Below, one piece after another: positions 40,737 through 50,193 of a DNA stretch of 64,000 nt (position 1 is its first letter; each line of letters begins with the position of its first letter). The notes beneath the pieces are model-generated. The model made no database searches, was not told the origin of the DNA, and saw only the letters and a list, made by a program, of their open reading frames with translations. A program made the translations under genes and the position numbers. This DNA is from Lentilactobacillus fungorum (GTDB taxonomy: Bacteria; Bacillota; Bacilli; Lactobacillales; Lactobacillaceae). The stretch is from assembly GCF_016860605.1 (NCBI RefSeq), contig NZ_BNJR01000007.1, positions 62,001-126,000 of the forward strand, written 5' to 3'.

Positions 40737-41633
40737 ATGCTTGAGATTCAGCATCTCCACAAACAATTTGGGTCGGTGGTGGCACTCGATGACATTAGTT
40801 TTAACGTGCCAGCCGGCCAAATCACCGGCTTGATTGGTCAAAACGGCTCGGGTAAATCGACTACGTTTCATAGTATCTTGAATTTTCTAAAATATGATGG
40901 CACGATTCGCTGGCAAGGCAAACCAGTTGTCGAATCGGTTTTCGATGAAATTGGCTATCTACCAGAAGAACGCAGCTTAATGCCCAAGCTAACCGTTGAA
41001 CAGCAAATTATCTATTTAGCCCGCTTGAAAAATAAATCAGCCAAAGAAATTCGGCCGCAAATCGATCACTGGTTGGCTAAGTTTGCGGTTAAGGGCAAAA
41101 AAACCGATCAAATCAAGAGCTTGTCAAAGGGAAACCAACAAAAAGTGCAGTTGATTGTTACCCTGATCCATCATCCCAAACTCATCATTTTGGATGAACC
41201 CTTTAGTGGATTGGATCCAGTAAACGCTGATTTACTCGAAACGGCCATCTTGGAAGCCAAACAGCAAGGGGCAGCTATTATTTTCTCCAGTCACAACATG
41301 GCCAACGTTGAAAGTGTCTGTGACCGCTTAGTCATGCTTCGAACCGGTGAATTGGTATTGAACGGAACGATTAGTGAAGTTCGCAATCAGTTTGGTAAAT
41401 CAGAAATTTACGTTACCACGCCTTGGTCTGAGCAACGGCTGGCTGGCCTACCCCACGTTACTCAAGTGACCCATATTCGTGACCAACGCTATGTCTTGCG
41501 GTTAGACGATCCCAGTGCAGGTCCTGCGATTTTTCAACAACTGACCGACGGCAAGTACATCGAGGAATTTAGTCAGCAACCGCCAACCTTAGACGAGATT
41601 TTCAGACTGAAAGCGGGGATTGAACATGAATAA
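40737..41633 (+). CDS. ABC transporter ATP-binding protein (NatA-like)
   Basis: 298 residues from the ATG at 40737, six bases after AGGAGG. Walker A is GLIGQNGSGKSTTFH (about 33-47), signature LSKGNQQKVQL, Walker B LIILDEPFSGLDP, switch His in FSSHNM. A C-terminal extension of about 80 residues (from SEIYVTTPWSEQRLAGLPH) matches the NatA/YhaQ class. Overlaps the permease gene by 8 bp. A palindromic element sits in the leader. Probably exports sodium, drugs or peptides; substrate unknown. Confidence 0.9.
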   Translation: MLEIQHLHKQFGSVVALDDISFNVPAGQITGLIGQNGSGKSTTFHSILNFLKYDGTIRWQGKPVVESVFDEIGYLPEERSLMPKLTVEQQIIYLARLKNKSAKEIRPQIDHWLAKFAVKGKKTDQIKSLSKGNQQKVQLIVTLIHHPKLIILDEPFSGLDPVNADLLETAILEAKQQGAAIIFSSHNMANVESVCDRLVMLRTGELVLNGTISEVRNQFGKSEIYVTTPWSEQRLAGLPHVTQVTHIRDQRYVLRLDDPSAGPAIFQQLTDGKYIEEFSQQPPTLDEIFRLKAGIEHE

Positions 41634-42849
41634 GACATGGATTGTAGCCGCCGAAACGTATCTGCGCCAAGTTAAATCATGGAGTTTTGTCATTTTAGTT
41701 CTCTCGCCATTTCTACTGTTAGGCATTTCACTGGGCGTGGGCTACATGAGTGCATCATCAAGTAGTGGTCAACAGCAAGTGGCCGTCATATCCGAGCAGC
41801 CAACCCTGCGAAAACAATTTATCAAACAAAACTCAGATGACGTTAATGGCAAAGTTCAAACGATTGCGGCGGCCAAAAAGCAAATCGCAAACAACAAACT
41901 TGCCGGTTATCTTGTTCTCTCAACGGATCGACAACGGGTTACAGCGGTCTATCACTCAGACGATACAATTTCATCATCGTTGAAAACACAAGTGAGTGCT
42001 TTTCTCGCAAAGACCCAGCAAACGATCAACGTCCAAAATGCCAAACTTAGTGCCAAGCAGCTAACGGCACTTTCCCAGCAGCCCACGTTTAAGCAGAAAA
42101 TTGCTAAACAAGCGGGTGGCTCAAACATTGCTAAAATTGTTTCTTTCTGGATTATTGTTGTGATGATTTACATGATCTTAATCACTTACTCTTCTGTAAC
42201 TGCTCAAGAGATTGCCTCTGAGAAGGGAACTAAAATTATGGAAATTATCTTCTCAAGCACAACGGCCGCCAAGTACTTTTACGGCAAGATTATTGGGGTT
42301 GTGATGGTGATTTTTACCCAAATCCTAGTTTACTTAGTTGGTGGTATTGCCTTCTTTGAAGCGGCCATGCAATTCGATAAGCTTAAGCGTTTGATTGACC
42401 AAAACCAGTCATTAGTCCAAGCAGTGATCACTAATTTGCTTAACGTAAACTTGTTGTTTGCATTTTTGGGCGTGGTGATTTACACAATTATTGCGGCCTT
42501 CAGCGGTGCGCTGGTTGCTAAAGCCGAAGACGCGGCTAAAGCAGCCCAACCCGTCACTTATCTTAGTATGCTGGCGTTTTTTGTGGCAATTCCCTTTGAG
42601 GGTAATTCAGACGCTTTGGTCGCTAAAATTCTGTCCTATATTCCCTTCTTTTCATCGTACTTCATGCCACTGCGAGTGATTAACGGCAATGCCAGCGGCT
42701 TAGAAATTAGTTTATCGATAATCGTCTTGATCGTTACGATAGGCTTGTTAATGGGTTACATTAGTCGAATCTATGAGGGCTTGATTTTACAGACGGACGA
42801 TACCAGTTTTTATCAACGATTTAAACGAGGGTTGCGTTACCAGCAGTAA
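41626..42849 (+). CDS. ABC-2 type permease (NatB/YhaP-like)
   Basis: 407 residues from the ATG at 41626, overlapping the ATPase gene end. One N-terminal helix (WSFVILVLSPFLLLGISLG), a large extracytoplasmic domain of about 130 residues (QQQVAVISEQPTLRKQF onward), then five or six helices with YSSVTAQEIASEKGTKIMEI, the conserved ABC-2 cytoplasmic segment. This is the NatB/YhaP architecture. It forms the exporter with the preceding ATPase. Confidence 0.9.
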   Translation: MNKTWIVAAETYLRQVKSWSFVILVLSPFLLLGISLGVGYMSASSSSGQQQVAVISEQPTLRKQFIKQNSDDVNGKVQTIAAAKKQIANNKLAGYLVLSTDRQRVTAVYHSDDTISSSLKTQVSAFLAKTQQTINVQNAKLSAKQLTALSQQPTFKQKIAKQAGGSNIAKIVSFWIIVVMIYMILITYSSVTAQEIASEKGTKIMEIIFSSTTAAKYFYGKIIGVVMVIFTQILVYLVGGIAFFEAAMQFDKLKRLIDQNQSLVQAVITNLLNVNLLFAFLGVVIYTIIAAFSGALVAKAEDAAKAAQPVTYLSMLAFFVAIPFEGNSDALVAKILSYIPFFSSYFMPLRVINGNASGLEISLSIIVLIVTIGLLMGYISRIYEGLILQTDDTSFYQRFKRGLRYQQ

Positions 42850-42885
42850 TCAAGTTAGTTATTTCTGCACGAGCTGCAGCCAAAG

Positions 42886-42909
42886 TCACCAATAATGGGT
42901 GGCTTTTTA
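42886..42909 (+). terminator. terminator after the NatAB-like pair
   Basis: AGTCACC pairs with GGGTGGCT around AATAAT, followed by TTTTT. Confidence 0.7.
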
Positions 42910-43021
42910 ATTTATTATTGCATTTTTCTAATAATCCTTTAACATTATCAAAAAGGAATTGATTTTGTAACCTCATTTCACCACCCATTAGGTTGAATCG
43001 GCTACTCGAAAGGATTATCAC

Positions 43022-43771
43022 ATGATTAGAAAATTATCTGCCCTTAGCAAATTTGAAACGGAAATGGTTTTGAAAGATAAGGGGATTTTTGTATTCACCT
43101 TATTATTCCCGACGGTTTATTTTCTGGTGACGGCGTTCACGGGAAGTCGATCACTTTCGCCCGCTAATTTTGTTCAGAATGTACCAGGATTTTGGACGTA
43201 CATGGTTTTGGTTGGCGTGATCAATCAAATCACTTCAGCGATTGTGACGATGCGAGAGAACAACTTCTTAAAAATGTTTACCTTTATCGCTGGTGACAAG
43301 CGGCTAATTTATTATGCCAATTTGATTCCGCAGGTCTTTGTCATTCAAGCGGAGATCTTAATTTTTGATGTAATTGCCGCAATTGTTTACCGGGCCGATT
43401 TTCGGACGTTGACATTAATGTTAATTTGCTGGTTAGCTAACTTTATCATCATTCCGATTATTGCCTTTTTTACCAGCTTAATTCTGATCGTACCAGTCAA
43501 AGTGCAAACAATGGGCGCGTTGATGACCGGATATCTTTTCTTGGGCTTGTTCTTAGCGTACGTTCAAACAAATTCGCTGGTGGTGAATACGCTAATGGCA
43601 GTGATTAATCCTGGCAGCTTCATTATTCGCGCTTATGAGCTTTTGCTGCCGGGGGCCAATAATGTTGTGGCATATCTTGGCATTCTGGCCGTGATTGCAA
43701 TACTATACGCGATTGCTGGTAACGTTATTGTTACTAAAATGAGCTTAAATTCAGCAACTGCTAGGGCTTAA
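43022..43771 (+). CDS. ABC-2 type permease
   Basis: 249 residues, AAGGA upstream of the ATG. Six hydrophobic helices. VTMRENNFLKMFTFIAGDKR after helix two is the usual ABC-2 cytoplasmic loop (RExGxLKr-like). No large external domain, unlike the previous system. The ATPase gene follows after 11 bases. Together they form a small exporter of the drug or lantibiotic-immunity class; substrate unknown. Confidence 0.82.
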   Translation: MIRKLSALSKFETEMVLKDKGIFVFTLLFPTVYFLVTAFTGSRSLSPANFVQNVPGFWTYMVLVGVINQITSAIVTMRENNFLKMFTFIAGDKRLIYYANLIPQVFVIQAEILIFDVIAAIVYRADFRTLTLMLICWLANFIIIPIIAFFTSLILIVPVKVQTMGALMTGYLFLGLFLAYVQTNSLVVNTLMAVINPGSFIIRAYELLLPGANNVVAYLGILAVIAILYAIAGNVIVTKMSLNSATARA

Positions 43772-43782
43772 GGAGGGAAACA

Positions 43783-44463
43783 ATGCAAATTACCCACTTT
43801 GATTTTACTTTACCAGATGAGCGCAAACTTTATGATGATCTCAACGCCAACTTTGCTGATCATAAGGTTAACGTGTTGTTGGGGCCAAATGGAGCAGGAA
43901 AAACAACGCTCTTAGACTTTATTTCAACCGTTGCCCCAAGGCCAGCTCAGTGTTTTACTGGCTTTCCAACTTTCAAACGGATTGCCTATCAGCTTCAAGG
44001 GGTACCGTTTTTACCCGAAGCGACGGTTTATCAAACTTTTAAATTGGTGATGGCGATCGAAAACCCTAAGAAACGGTTTGCGGTTGATGAGTTACCGACT
44101 GAATTAGCGGCACTGGCGAACACACAGTTTGGCAAACTTTCTGGTGGTCAAAAGCGATTGGTTATCATTGAGACAATTTCGCATCTAAACCGTGACCTGT
44201 ATTTATTTGATGAACCAGAAAGCGGCCTTGATCCTCAAATGGCGAGACAAGTTGTTGCCAAAATTCACCAATTAACTAAACGAGGCAAGAAGGTCATTAT
44301 GACAGCTCATCAATTTCAAAACATTAATAGTGATGACTATCAGCTGCACTTTTTAGAGAAGGGCAAGATTCGCTTCACGGGCACACCCACTGACTTCCTT
44401 AAGGCTCAGCAAACCGATGATTTGGTTGAGGCGTATATTAAACAGGCTAAGTTTGTGTCATAA
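43783..44463 (+). CDS. ABC transporter ATP-binding protein
   Basis: 226 residues, ATG after AGGAGG. Walker A VLLGPNGAGKTTLLD, signature KLSGGQKRLV, Walker B LYLFDEPESGLDP, switch His in MTAHQFQ. Short for the family and lacking a regulatory C-terminal extension. Partner of the permease just upstream. Confidence 0.9.
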   Translation: MQITHFDFTLPDERKLYDDLNANFADHKVNVLLGPNGAGKTTLLDFISTVAPRPAQCFTGFPTFKRIAYQLQGVPFLPEATVYQTFKLVMAIENPKKRFAVDELPTELAALANTQFGKLSGGQKRLVIIETISHLNRDLYLFDEPESGLDPQMARQVVAKIHQLTKRGKKVIMTAHQFQNINSDDYQLHFLEKGKIRFTGTPTDFLKAQQTDDLVEAYIKQAKFVS

Positions 44464-44517
44464 TAATGATTAGAAGTGGTCGAGTTATTTCGTTTGATTA
44501 AGATTGGAGGCTTTTGA

Positions 44518-45207
44518 ATGATTAAATTGGGGATTGTGGGTGGTACCGGCCCTGAATCGACAATGGTGTACTATCAAAAGTTGAATTATGGCTATCAAAA
44601 TAAGCGCCAGCGTCATGACGTTTTTCCTTCAATGACAATTGAGAGTATTAATATATATGAGATGCTTAATAGAATTGCACGAAAAGATTGGCAGGGAACC
44701 GTTGATTTACTCAATGGTGCGATTGAGAATCTTAAGAATGCTGGCGCTAGTTTGGCAACCCTATCCGCAATCACACCCCATATTGTTTTCCGTCAACTTC
44801 ATGAGGTGTCGCCGCTACCTTTAGTGAATATGCTCGAATTGACTGCTAATTATTGTGTTGCCAATCATTACAAACACCCACTTCTTTTAGGGACGCGGTT
44901 TACGATGGATCATGATTTCTTCGTGACGACGCTTCAGCAGGCTGGAATTGAGGTTAGTTTACCAACTACTCAAGGGCGTGAGTTTGTGGGCAATAAAATA
45001 ATGTCTGAACTTGAAAAGGGTTTATTTAAAGACGACACCAAACAAGCCTTTATTAAGTTGATTAATCAGTTCGATCAAATCGATAGTGTCATTTTGGGAT
45101 GTACCGAATTGCCCATCCTCATTAAGCAAAGTGAGGTTGCCCTGCCGATGATCGATCCAATGCAAATCCATATTGATTACCTCATTAACCAAATGACCAC
45201 TAAATAA
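44518..45207 (+). CDS. aspartate/glutamate racemase family protein, first catalytic Cys replaced
   Basis: 229 residues, GGAGG before the ATG. LGIVGGTGPESTMVYYQKL and the C-terminal SVILGCTELPILI are diagnostic. The second catalytic cysteine (in GCTELP) is present. The first, normally in a CNT or ANT motif after the third strand, is replaced: the segment reads LATLSAITPHIVF. Two-base racemases need both cysteines; one-cysteine relatives such as E. coli YgeA act on unusual substrates. So racemisation of Asp or Glu should not be assumed. Confidence 0.82.
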   Translation: MIKLGIVGGTGPESTMVYYQKLNYGYQNKRQRHDVFPSMTIESINIYEMLNRIARKDWQGTVDLLNGAIENLKNAGASLATLSAITPHIVFRQLHEVSPLPLVNMLELTANYCVANHYKHPLLLGTRFTMDHDFFVTTLQQAGIEVSLPTTQGREFVGNKIMSELEKGLFKDDTKQAFIKLINQFDQIDSVILGCTELPILIKQSEVALPMIDPMQIHIDYLINQMTTK

Positions 45208-45228
45208 CAGCGAACAAAGGAGCTTACC

Positions 45229-45753
45229 GTGTTATCCAATCTCAAATTACATCGCTCGACGTACATATTTTTACTGGTTTGGACGCTTTTTTCAATCACT
45301 TTTTGTGTCGTGACGTATAAAATGCAGCCACTGACGGTGACGTTTATTAAAAATGACGATCGGATTTTGCAGGGGTTATTGCGAGGCGTTATTTTACTAG
45401 CGGTTTACGTGGCCTTTTCCTTTATTCCTTATCGTTTCGCCATCTTAATTCCTAATCTAGCTTATTTTGGCCTGTTAGTTGCTTGGATTTGGCAATTAAT
45501 TTTTGTGGTGCTTGGCAGTGGCGTAGTGGGAATTGCGGCCGATGCGGTTTTCGTCTTGGTATACGGTTTGTTGGTTTACTGTGCGACGGTGACGGCTTTT
45601 CAGATTATTGAGCGGGTTCGGAGAAATCAAAGTGCCTACTACTTTCATAAGTGGCTAATGACAACCAAGCGGGTCTTAGTTGCCCACTGGTTACCGTTAG
45701 TTGTCCTGGTTTGCGCCTACGCGTTTTTGTGGGCAACGGTTAGTCCGCGATAA
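45229..45753 (+). CDS. polytopic membrane protein of unknown function
   Basis: 174 residues starting at GTG eight bases after AAAGGAG. Five hydrophobic segments (IFLLVWTLFSITFCVVTY, GLLRGVILLAVYVAFSF, NLAYFGLLVAWIWQLIFVV, AADAVFVLVYGLLVYCATV, LPLVVLVCAYAFLWATV). Starts 21 bases after the racemase-like gene, so co-transcription is likely. A terminator follows. Confidence 0.6.
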   Translation: MLSNLKLHRSTYIFLLVWTLFSITFCVVTYKMQPLTVTFIKNDDRILQGLLRGVILLAVYVAFSFIPYRFAILIPNLAYFGLLVAWIWQLIFVVLGSGVVGIAADAVFVLVYGLLVYCATVTAFQIIERVRRNQSAYYFHKWLMTTKRVLVAHWLPLVVLVCAYAFLWATVSPR

Positions 45754-45774
45754 TAATGAATTCTTTTCAAAGAA

Positions 45775-45806
45775 AAATGCCTTCCGGAGTCGAAGGCATT
45801 TTTTAG
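45775..45806 (+). terminator. terminator
   Basis: AAATGCCTTC pairs with GAAGGCATTT around seven bases, with a T-run. Confidence 0.88.
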
Positions 45807-45844
45807 TGCTACCATATATTTAATTAATCATTTTCGGAGGGTTC

Positions 45845-46600
45845 ATGATGAAAAGACTTGTAATGATCAGCGTAGCGGCTTTAAGTTTAATAATGGTCGG
45901 GTGCAGCTCCCAAAAAGCGAACAGTCAGCCAGGTGCTGCTGAGGTTGCCCAAAAGGCTGCGCAAAAAGTGACAACCATTAAGAGCGGGGAGGCTAATTTG
46001 GTCATCAAAACGCGACAGAAAAGTAAAGTCACAACGGGGCTAGTCAGTGGTCGATTCCATTTGGATCCAATGATTATGAAAGTAACGGTTGGTAACGGCA
46101 GCAAATTAGTCGATCATTACTATTTTGACCAAAACGAAATGTACATGAAATCCGAAAACCGCTGGTATAAGGGGAAGGTTAGCCAATCTAGTCAATTGAC
46201 TAAGCAACTCAAGCGCCAGTTGACAGCGTCAGAGAATGCGAATATTCTCAAGCAGCTCAAGGATGAGTTGAAATTAAAGCGGTCAAAGACAACGGCTACT
46301 CTTTCATTTAAAGGGACTAACCCGATTGGCGTTAAAGCAGCCAAGCAAATTATCGTGTCAGAAGCTGGTAGTCAGGCAAAAAAGGCGCTTAAGCATGTTC
46401 GGATCACTCATTTTGATTATCAATATACTCTCGATAAGCAAACGTACCTGCCCAAAAAGGTTGTAATCTCAATGAAGTATCGTAACAGCCAGACCAAAAA
46501 GGCCATTAACGAAAAGGTGGTTGGTACCTATAAAAAGCTTAATCACGTCAAAAAATTCACCGTTCCAGAAAAGATCAAAAAGAACGTTGTCGCTTTTTAA
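45845..46600 (+). CDS. lipoprotein, probably DUF6612-like
   Basis: 251 residues; CGGAGGG lies before the ATG. Lipobox LIMVGC with Cys20 as the lipid site. The rest is a basic, beta-rich extracytoplasmic domain (ANLVIKTRQKSKVTTGLVSG, YYFDQNEMYMKSENRWYKG, FDYQYTLDKQTYLPKKVVIS). The KxGEANLxI, MYxKxxxxWYK and LPKKVxIxM order resembles the LolA-like DUF6612 lipoproteins, from memory. Anchored on the outer membrane face; role unknown. Confidence 0.75.
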   Translation: MMKRLVMISVAALSLIMVGCSSQKANSQPGAAEVAQKAAQKVTTIKSGEANLVIKTRQKSKVTTGLVSGRFHLDPMIMKVTVGNGSKLVDHYYFDQNEMYMKSENRWYKGKVSQSSQLTKQLKRQLTASENANILKQLKDELKLKRSKTTATLSFKGTNPIGVKAAKQIIVSEAGSQAKKALKHVRITHFDYQYTLDKQTYLPKKVVISMKYRNSQTKKAINEKVVGTYKKLNHVKKFTVPEKIKKNVVAF

Positions 46601-46999
46601 CGTGGGCATCATTAACGTCACATTAGGGCTGGTTTTGGCGGATGAATACAATGAGGCGACAGCCAAGCAGTCGTTTACAGTGCAATGTTGGCCCAATAGA
46701 GCGCCAACGCTCATCGAAATAACGTTAGATGCTATCAATACCAGATAAACGAGTGATTTAAATCGGCTGGAGTGGGGTTCAAGTTCAGTCGTCCGCCACA
46801 AAAGGCGGGCAACACTTGATTTTCACCCACAATTGCAACTTAGATCGCCACTCACATTTAGATTAAAGCTATAATAAACGGCTGAATCTGGCCATTTAAC
46901 AGAAACCGCCAACCATTCCAGAACTGGAGATGATTGGCGGTTTCTGTTAAATCCTGGGATCAAGACACCTTTTACCCCAGTCGCTTGATTGTGAGTGAC
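46601..46999. other. gene-free stretch with a long perfect hairpin
   Basis: No convincing gene; a frame at 46521-46748 overlaps the lipoprotein and has no site. At 46894-46952 two 19-bp arms (ATTTAACAGAAACCGCCAA and its exact complement) flank a 21-base loop. It probably acts as a bidirectional terminator between the lipoprotein and the convergent MFS gene, though the stem is unusually long and lacks a clear T-run. Confidence 0.5.
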
Positions 47000-48175
47000 T
47001 TATTGCTGCCACTCAAATGCTTTTCGAGTGCCAACTAAAATAACGAGGACGGCAATTCCGATTAAGCCAAACGCCACTGAGAAGCTATTGACTTGAATCA
47101 GCCAACCTACCAGCGGAAAGGTGATGATCATTGTCAGTGAAAACAAGACATTCGCAACACTTAGCAAGGTTGCCCGCTGTTGAGAAGCAATCATCGTATT
47201 GTAGTAGTTACTAAAAATTGGCGTGATTAAGGCAGCCAATAATTGAGAAATTAAAAACAAACTAATTAATAGCGGCTGCCAGTTGACCCAGCTTAGTAGC
47301 AGCAACGCGACTAAGCTGCAACTAAGGCCAAATATCAAAAGACGCTTGGAAAAGGCTGCTTGGATTTTAGGGGTTAACCGAATTCCAGCAATGTTGACTA
47401 AGGCAGATAGAATCATTAAGGACGAAATCATCCAGCCAGAAAAGCGATTCGCTTCCATCAATGATTGAAAGTAGTAATAATAAGTAGTACAAATGGCGCC
47501 AAATAAGGCGTCAAACAGCATTAAATCTCTGAGTTGATGATTGTCCTTTAGCACGTGGTAGGCACTCACCGTGATTGATTTAATTGTTTGAGGCTGAGCG
47601 GTATCGGTTGGTTGTTTGACCCGTGGTTCCTTGAAAAGAATCACGGTTACAATGCCAAAAATGCCAACTAAAATGGCAATGACATAAGTTAATTCAAAAT
47701 GCCAATGGACTAAGAAGCCAGCGATGACAACGCCGGCAGTATCTGCAAATTCAATGATGATGTCAACATTACTAGCAACTTTGGGGTAATGATTGACTAG
47801 GTTCGTTGTTATGAGTGAATCGTATAACAACGCGTCAATGGTGCCAGACTGCAGGTTATACGATAAGGCACTTAGGACAAATCCCAGGGCAAACAGCCAA
47901 AAGCTTTGGCCGAACAAGATGATTAAAGCCGACACGATGGCGGCTATTCGGCCCCAGAAGAGGTCAAAACGATATGAAAAACGATCGGCTAAAACGCCGG
48001 ATGGGACTTCGAAAATGAAACTGGCTACGTGAAAGATACTCTCACAAAGGCCAATTTCAACTAAATTCAATCCCTTGGTTTGCAAGTACATCACCCACAG
48101 ACCGGTGATCCCAAACCAAGAGAAGAAGCTATAGGCATACCCTTTGGCAATATTAGCCGGATAGGTAGTTTTCAT
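47000..48175 (-). CDS. MFS transporter, 12-helix type
   Basis: 391 residues with about 12 helices. Motif A variant FEVPSGVLADRFSYRFDLFW after helix two and a second-half LTPKIQAAFSKRLLIFG. YAYSFFSWFGITGLWVMYLQ TKG at the start and the EVPSGVLAD motif are typical of a lactobacillal MFS group related to drug or sugar efflux carriers. Substrate unknown. Monocistronic, convergent with the lipoprotein gene. Confidence 0.85.
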   Translation of the reverse strand: MKTTYPANIAKGYAYSFFSWFGITGLWVMYLQTKGLNLVEIGLCESIFHVASFIFEVPSGVLADRFSYRFDLFWGRIAAIVSALIILFGQSFWLFALGFVLSALSYNLQSGTIDALLYDSLITTNLVNHYPKVASNVDIIIEFADTAGVVIAGFLVHWHFELTYVIAILVGIFGIVTVILFKEPRVKQPTDTAQPQTIKSITVSAYHVLKDNHQLRDLMLFDALFGAICTTYYYYFQSLMEANRFSGWMISSLMILSALVNIAGIRLTPKIQAAFSKRLLIFGLSCSLVALLLLSWVNWQPLLISLFLISQLLAALITPIFSNYYNTMIASQQRATLLSVANVLFSLTMIITFPLVGWLIQVNSFSVAFGLIGIAVLVILVGTRKAFEWQQ

Positions 48176-48638
48176 TTAAATGCACTCCAGTTTCTATTTT
48201 GACAAAAGAACGGACAACTGAAGTGCTGCGATCTCTACGATGCTATGTTGCAAGCTTATCCAGGCGAGCATCGAAATCCCTCCCATATTAAAGATGATTA
48301 AAAGTAACTGGATTTAAGCAGTTGGCATGCGAAGCACAAGTCTTTGTCAGCGGAAATTTCTGAATTTGGAATTTTTACTGGTAGTGCTTAAAGGCGGGTT
48401 CCTACATGGCCTTATGCTACTAAAATACGTTAGTTAAAAGTTTACCTTTTAATTTAATTCCAATCAAGTAAGAAACAACTCATTTTAACGAAATGGGTTA
48501 CCTAGCACTTGCGGACTTGTTTGGACTTGGTATACTTAATTTACGTTAAATTAGAAAATTAAGGTGACTATGTGTGGGTGATTAAATTTTATCGGCAAAT
48601 GAAGTACAATAGTTGATAATAGTTTCTATGAAGGAGCG
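48176..48638. promoter_or_regulatory. 463-base intergenic region between divergent genes
   Basis: No ORF supported. An inverted repeat CGATGCT-N22-AGCATCG lies at 48238-48273. Closer to the kinase gene TTAATTTACGTTAAATTA is near-palindromic (about 48536-48554). Otherwise A/T-rich promoter sequence. Confidence 0.3.
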
Positions 48639-49490
48639 ATGATTATTTTTGAGTCAAAAGTACTTATAGCGGAAGACTTTTCGGCAGTTGGGCGGCTATC
48701 GATGAGCGCAGCCGTTGCGACGTTTGCAGCGTTTGGCATCCAGACGGCGGCTGTTCCAACTGAACTTTTGTCTACACAGACGGAAGGGTTTGGAAAACCA
48801 GCGACACTTCAACTAACGGATTGGCTGCCCACTGCATTTGCCCACTGGCGGCAAATTGATGATTTGACTATCAGTTCCGCGGTGATTGGCTACATTGGTC
48901 AGACAAAGGCCTGCCGACAGTTGCAGACAGAGTTGGCCCACTTATCACTGCGGCACATATTAGTTGACCCGGTGATGGGCGATCGTGGCAAAATGTATGC
49001 GGGGTTTGATGCCGGCTATCTCAATGCAATCAAGCAATTGGTGAAGATAGCGACGGTGATTACGCCCAACGCCTTCGAACTTGGCCTTTTGAGCGGCATC
49101 CCTTTAACGGATCAATCGGTGGACGAACAACTCATTGCAGCAATCAAGAAATGCGAAACGTCGGCACGCGTTATCGTTACTGGAATAAAGCGTGATGGTG
49201 GAATTGGCAGCTGCTTTTTAGCTGGTGGCAAGCTTATCTGGATTAGCTCGCCTTTAATTCCCGGTCATTTTTATGGTACGGGTGATTTATTTGCGGCGTT
49301 GCTTTGCGGTTATCTTAATTTCGAAATGAATTTTGAAGCGGCCGTCAAACGCGCGGTGTTCGGGACGTACGAGGCGGTTGCCCGAACCAGCCATGCTTCA
49401 AAAGATCAGTGGAAATACGGGTTGGATTTAACCAAAACCCTGTATGATGTATCCCGATTTACCCTTGGGCAGAAGCGAGAAGAAGTTTAA
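48639..49490 (+). CDS. pyridoxal kinase family protein (PdxK/PdxY-like, ribokinase fold)
   Basis: 283 residues. VLIAEDFSAVGRLSMSAAVATFAAFG (short pieces) gives the N-terminal SxxGxxG-type start with the PdxK pattern; DPVMGDRGKMYAGF and TPNAFELGLLSG are the central motifs; GTGDLFAALLCGYL holds the catalytic Asp. It phosphorylates pyridoxal or a related vitamer. The start is uncertain: AAGGAG is only two bases before the ATG. An ECF S component gene follows, which supports vitamin salvage. Confidence 0.85.
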   Translation: MIIFESKVLIAEDFSAVGRLSMSAAVATFAAFGIQTAAVPTELLSTQTEGFGKPATLQLTDWLPTAFAHWRQIDDLTISSAVIGYIGQTKACRQLQTELAHLSLRHILVDPVMGDRGKMYAGFDAGYLNAIKQLVKIATVITPNAFELGLLSGIPLTDQSVDEQLIAAIKKCETSARVIVTGIKRDGGIGSCFLAGGKLIWISSPLIPGHFYGTGDLFAALLCGYLNFEMNFEAAVKRAVFGTYEAVARTSHASKDQWKYGLDLTKTLYDVSRFTLGQKREEV

Positions 49491-49585
49491 GATAAAGCGG
49501 CGTTAAATAGTTCGCTGGTAAGCTTGATGGTGCAAGCAGTTATTTGGGGTTCAGATACATATCAATATTATTGGAGGTTTTTAGC

Positions 49586-50098
49586 ATGGATCGAAAAAGT
49601 GTTGGCGGCAAGGTTAGCAACGATATATTTAAAGTGGTTTTAACCGCGATGTTTATTGCCGTTACGGTGGCCATTAGCCGGTTCTTCATTATCCCAGTGC
49701 CAATGACTCACGGCAATGTTAATTTGTGTGATGCTGGTATTTTTATTAGCGCCTTACTTTTGGGACCAAGAATTGGTGGCGTTGTTGGTGGTGCCAGTGG
49801 GTTCTTACTAGATTTGATTTCCGGGTACGGCCAGTACATGTGGTTCTCACTGATTGTCCACGGTGCCGAAGGGTTCATTGTTGGGATGATTGCTGGTAAG
49901 AATCAGGATAAGAAGTGGACTAAATTGATTGCGGTTGCGGTTGGAATTGTGATAATGGTAGCGGGCTACTTCGTGGCTGATTCGTTCCTATACACAATGT
50001 ACGCAGGCTTTGTTGGCATTGGAACTAATTTGATTCAAGGACTGGTTGGGGCGGTGATCGCTTATTTGGTAACGCCCAAGCTACGGAAACGGATTTAA
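49586..50098 (+). CDS. ECF transporter S component, probably vitamin B6-related
   Basis: 170 residues from the ATG at 49586 (GGAGG upstream). Six helices with an Ala-rich first helix (VVLTAMFIAVTVAISRFFII) and GNVNLCDAGIFISALLLGP plus GGASGFLLDLISGYGQYMWF, as in small S components (PdxU2/HmpT class). S components bind the vitamin and use shared EcfA/EcfT subunits, not encoded here. The adjacent B6-type kinase suggests pyridoxine-type or aminopyrimidine substrates. Confidence 0.85.
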   Translation: MDRKSVGGKVSNDIFKVVLTAMFIAVTVAISRFFIIPVPMTHGNVNLCDAGIFISALLLGPRIGGVVGGASGFLLDLISGYGQYMWFSLIVHGAEGFIVGMIAGKNQDKKWTKLIAVAVGIVIMVAGYFVADSFLYTMYAGFVGIGTNLIQGLVGAVIAYLVTPKLRKRI

Positions 50099-50114
50099 AT
50101 TAAATAAAAGATTG

Positions 50115-50154
50115 AAAGCAGTCTATCTCGCAAAGGAGGTAGGCTGCTTTTTTT
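50115..50154 (+). terminator. terminator after the ECF S gene
   Basis: AAAGCAG, CTA and CTC pair with GAGG, TAG and CTGCTTT around a short loop, then a T-run. Confidence 0.82.
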
Positions 50155-50193
50155 GAGCGGAAGACATCTTTAAGGAATATGTTTTTTGATTAG

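Noticed and set aside
46469-46801. 110-residue minus-strand frame with one hydrophobic stretch
   Set aside because: It overlaps the lipoprotein gene, has no ribosome site and matches no family; the stretch may be chance.
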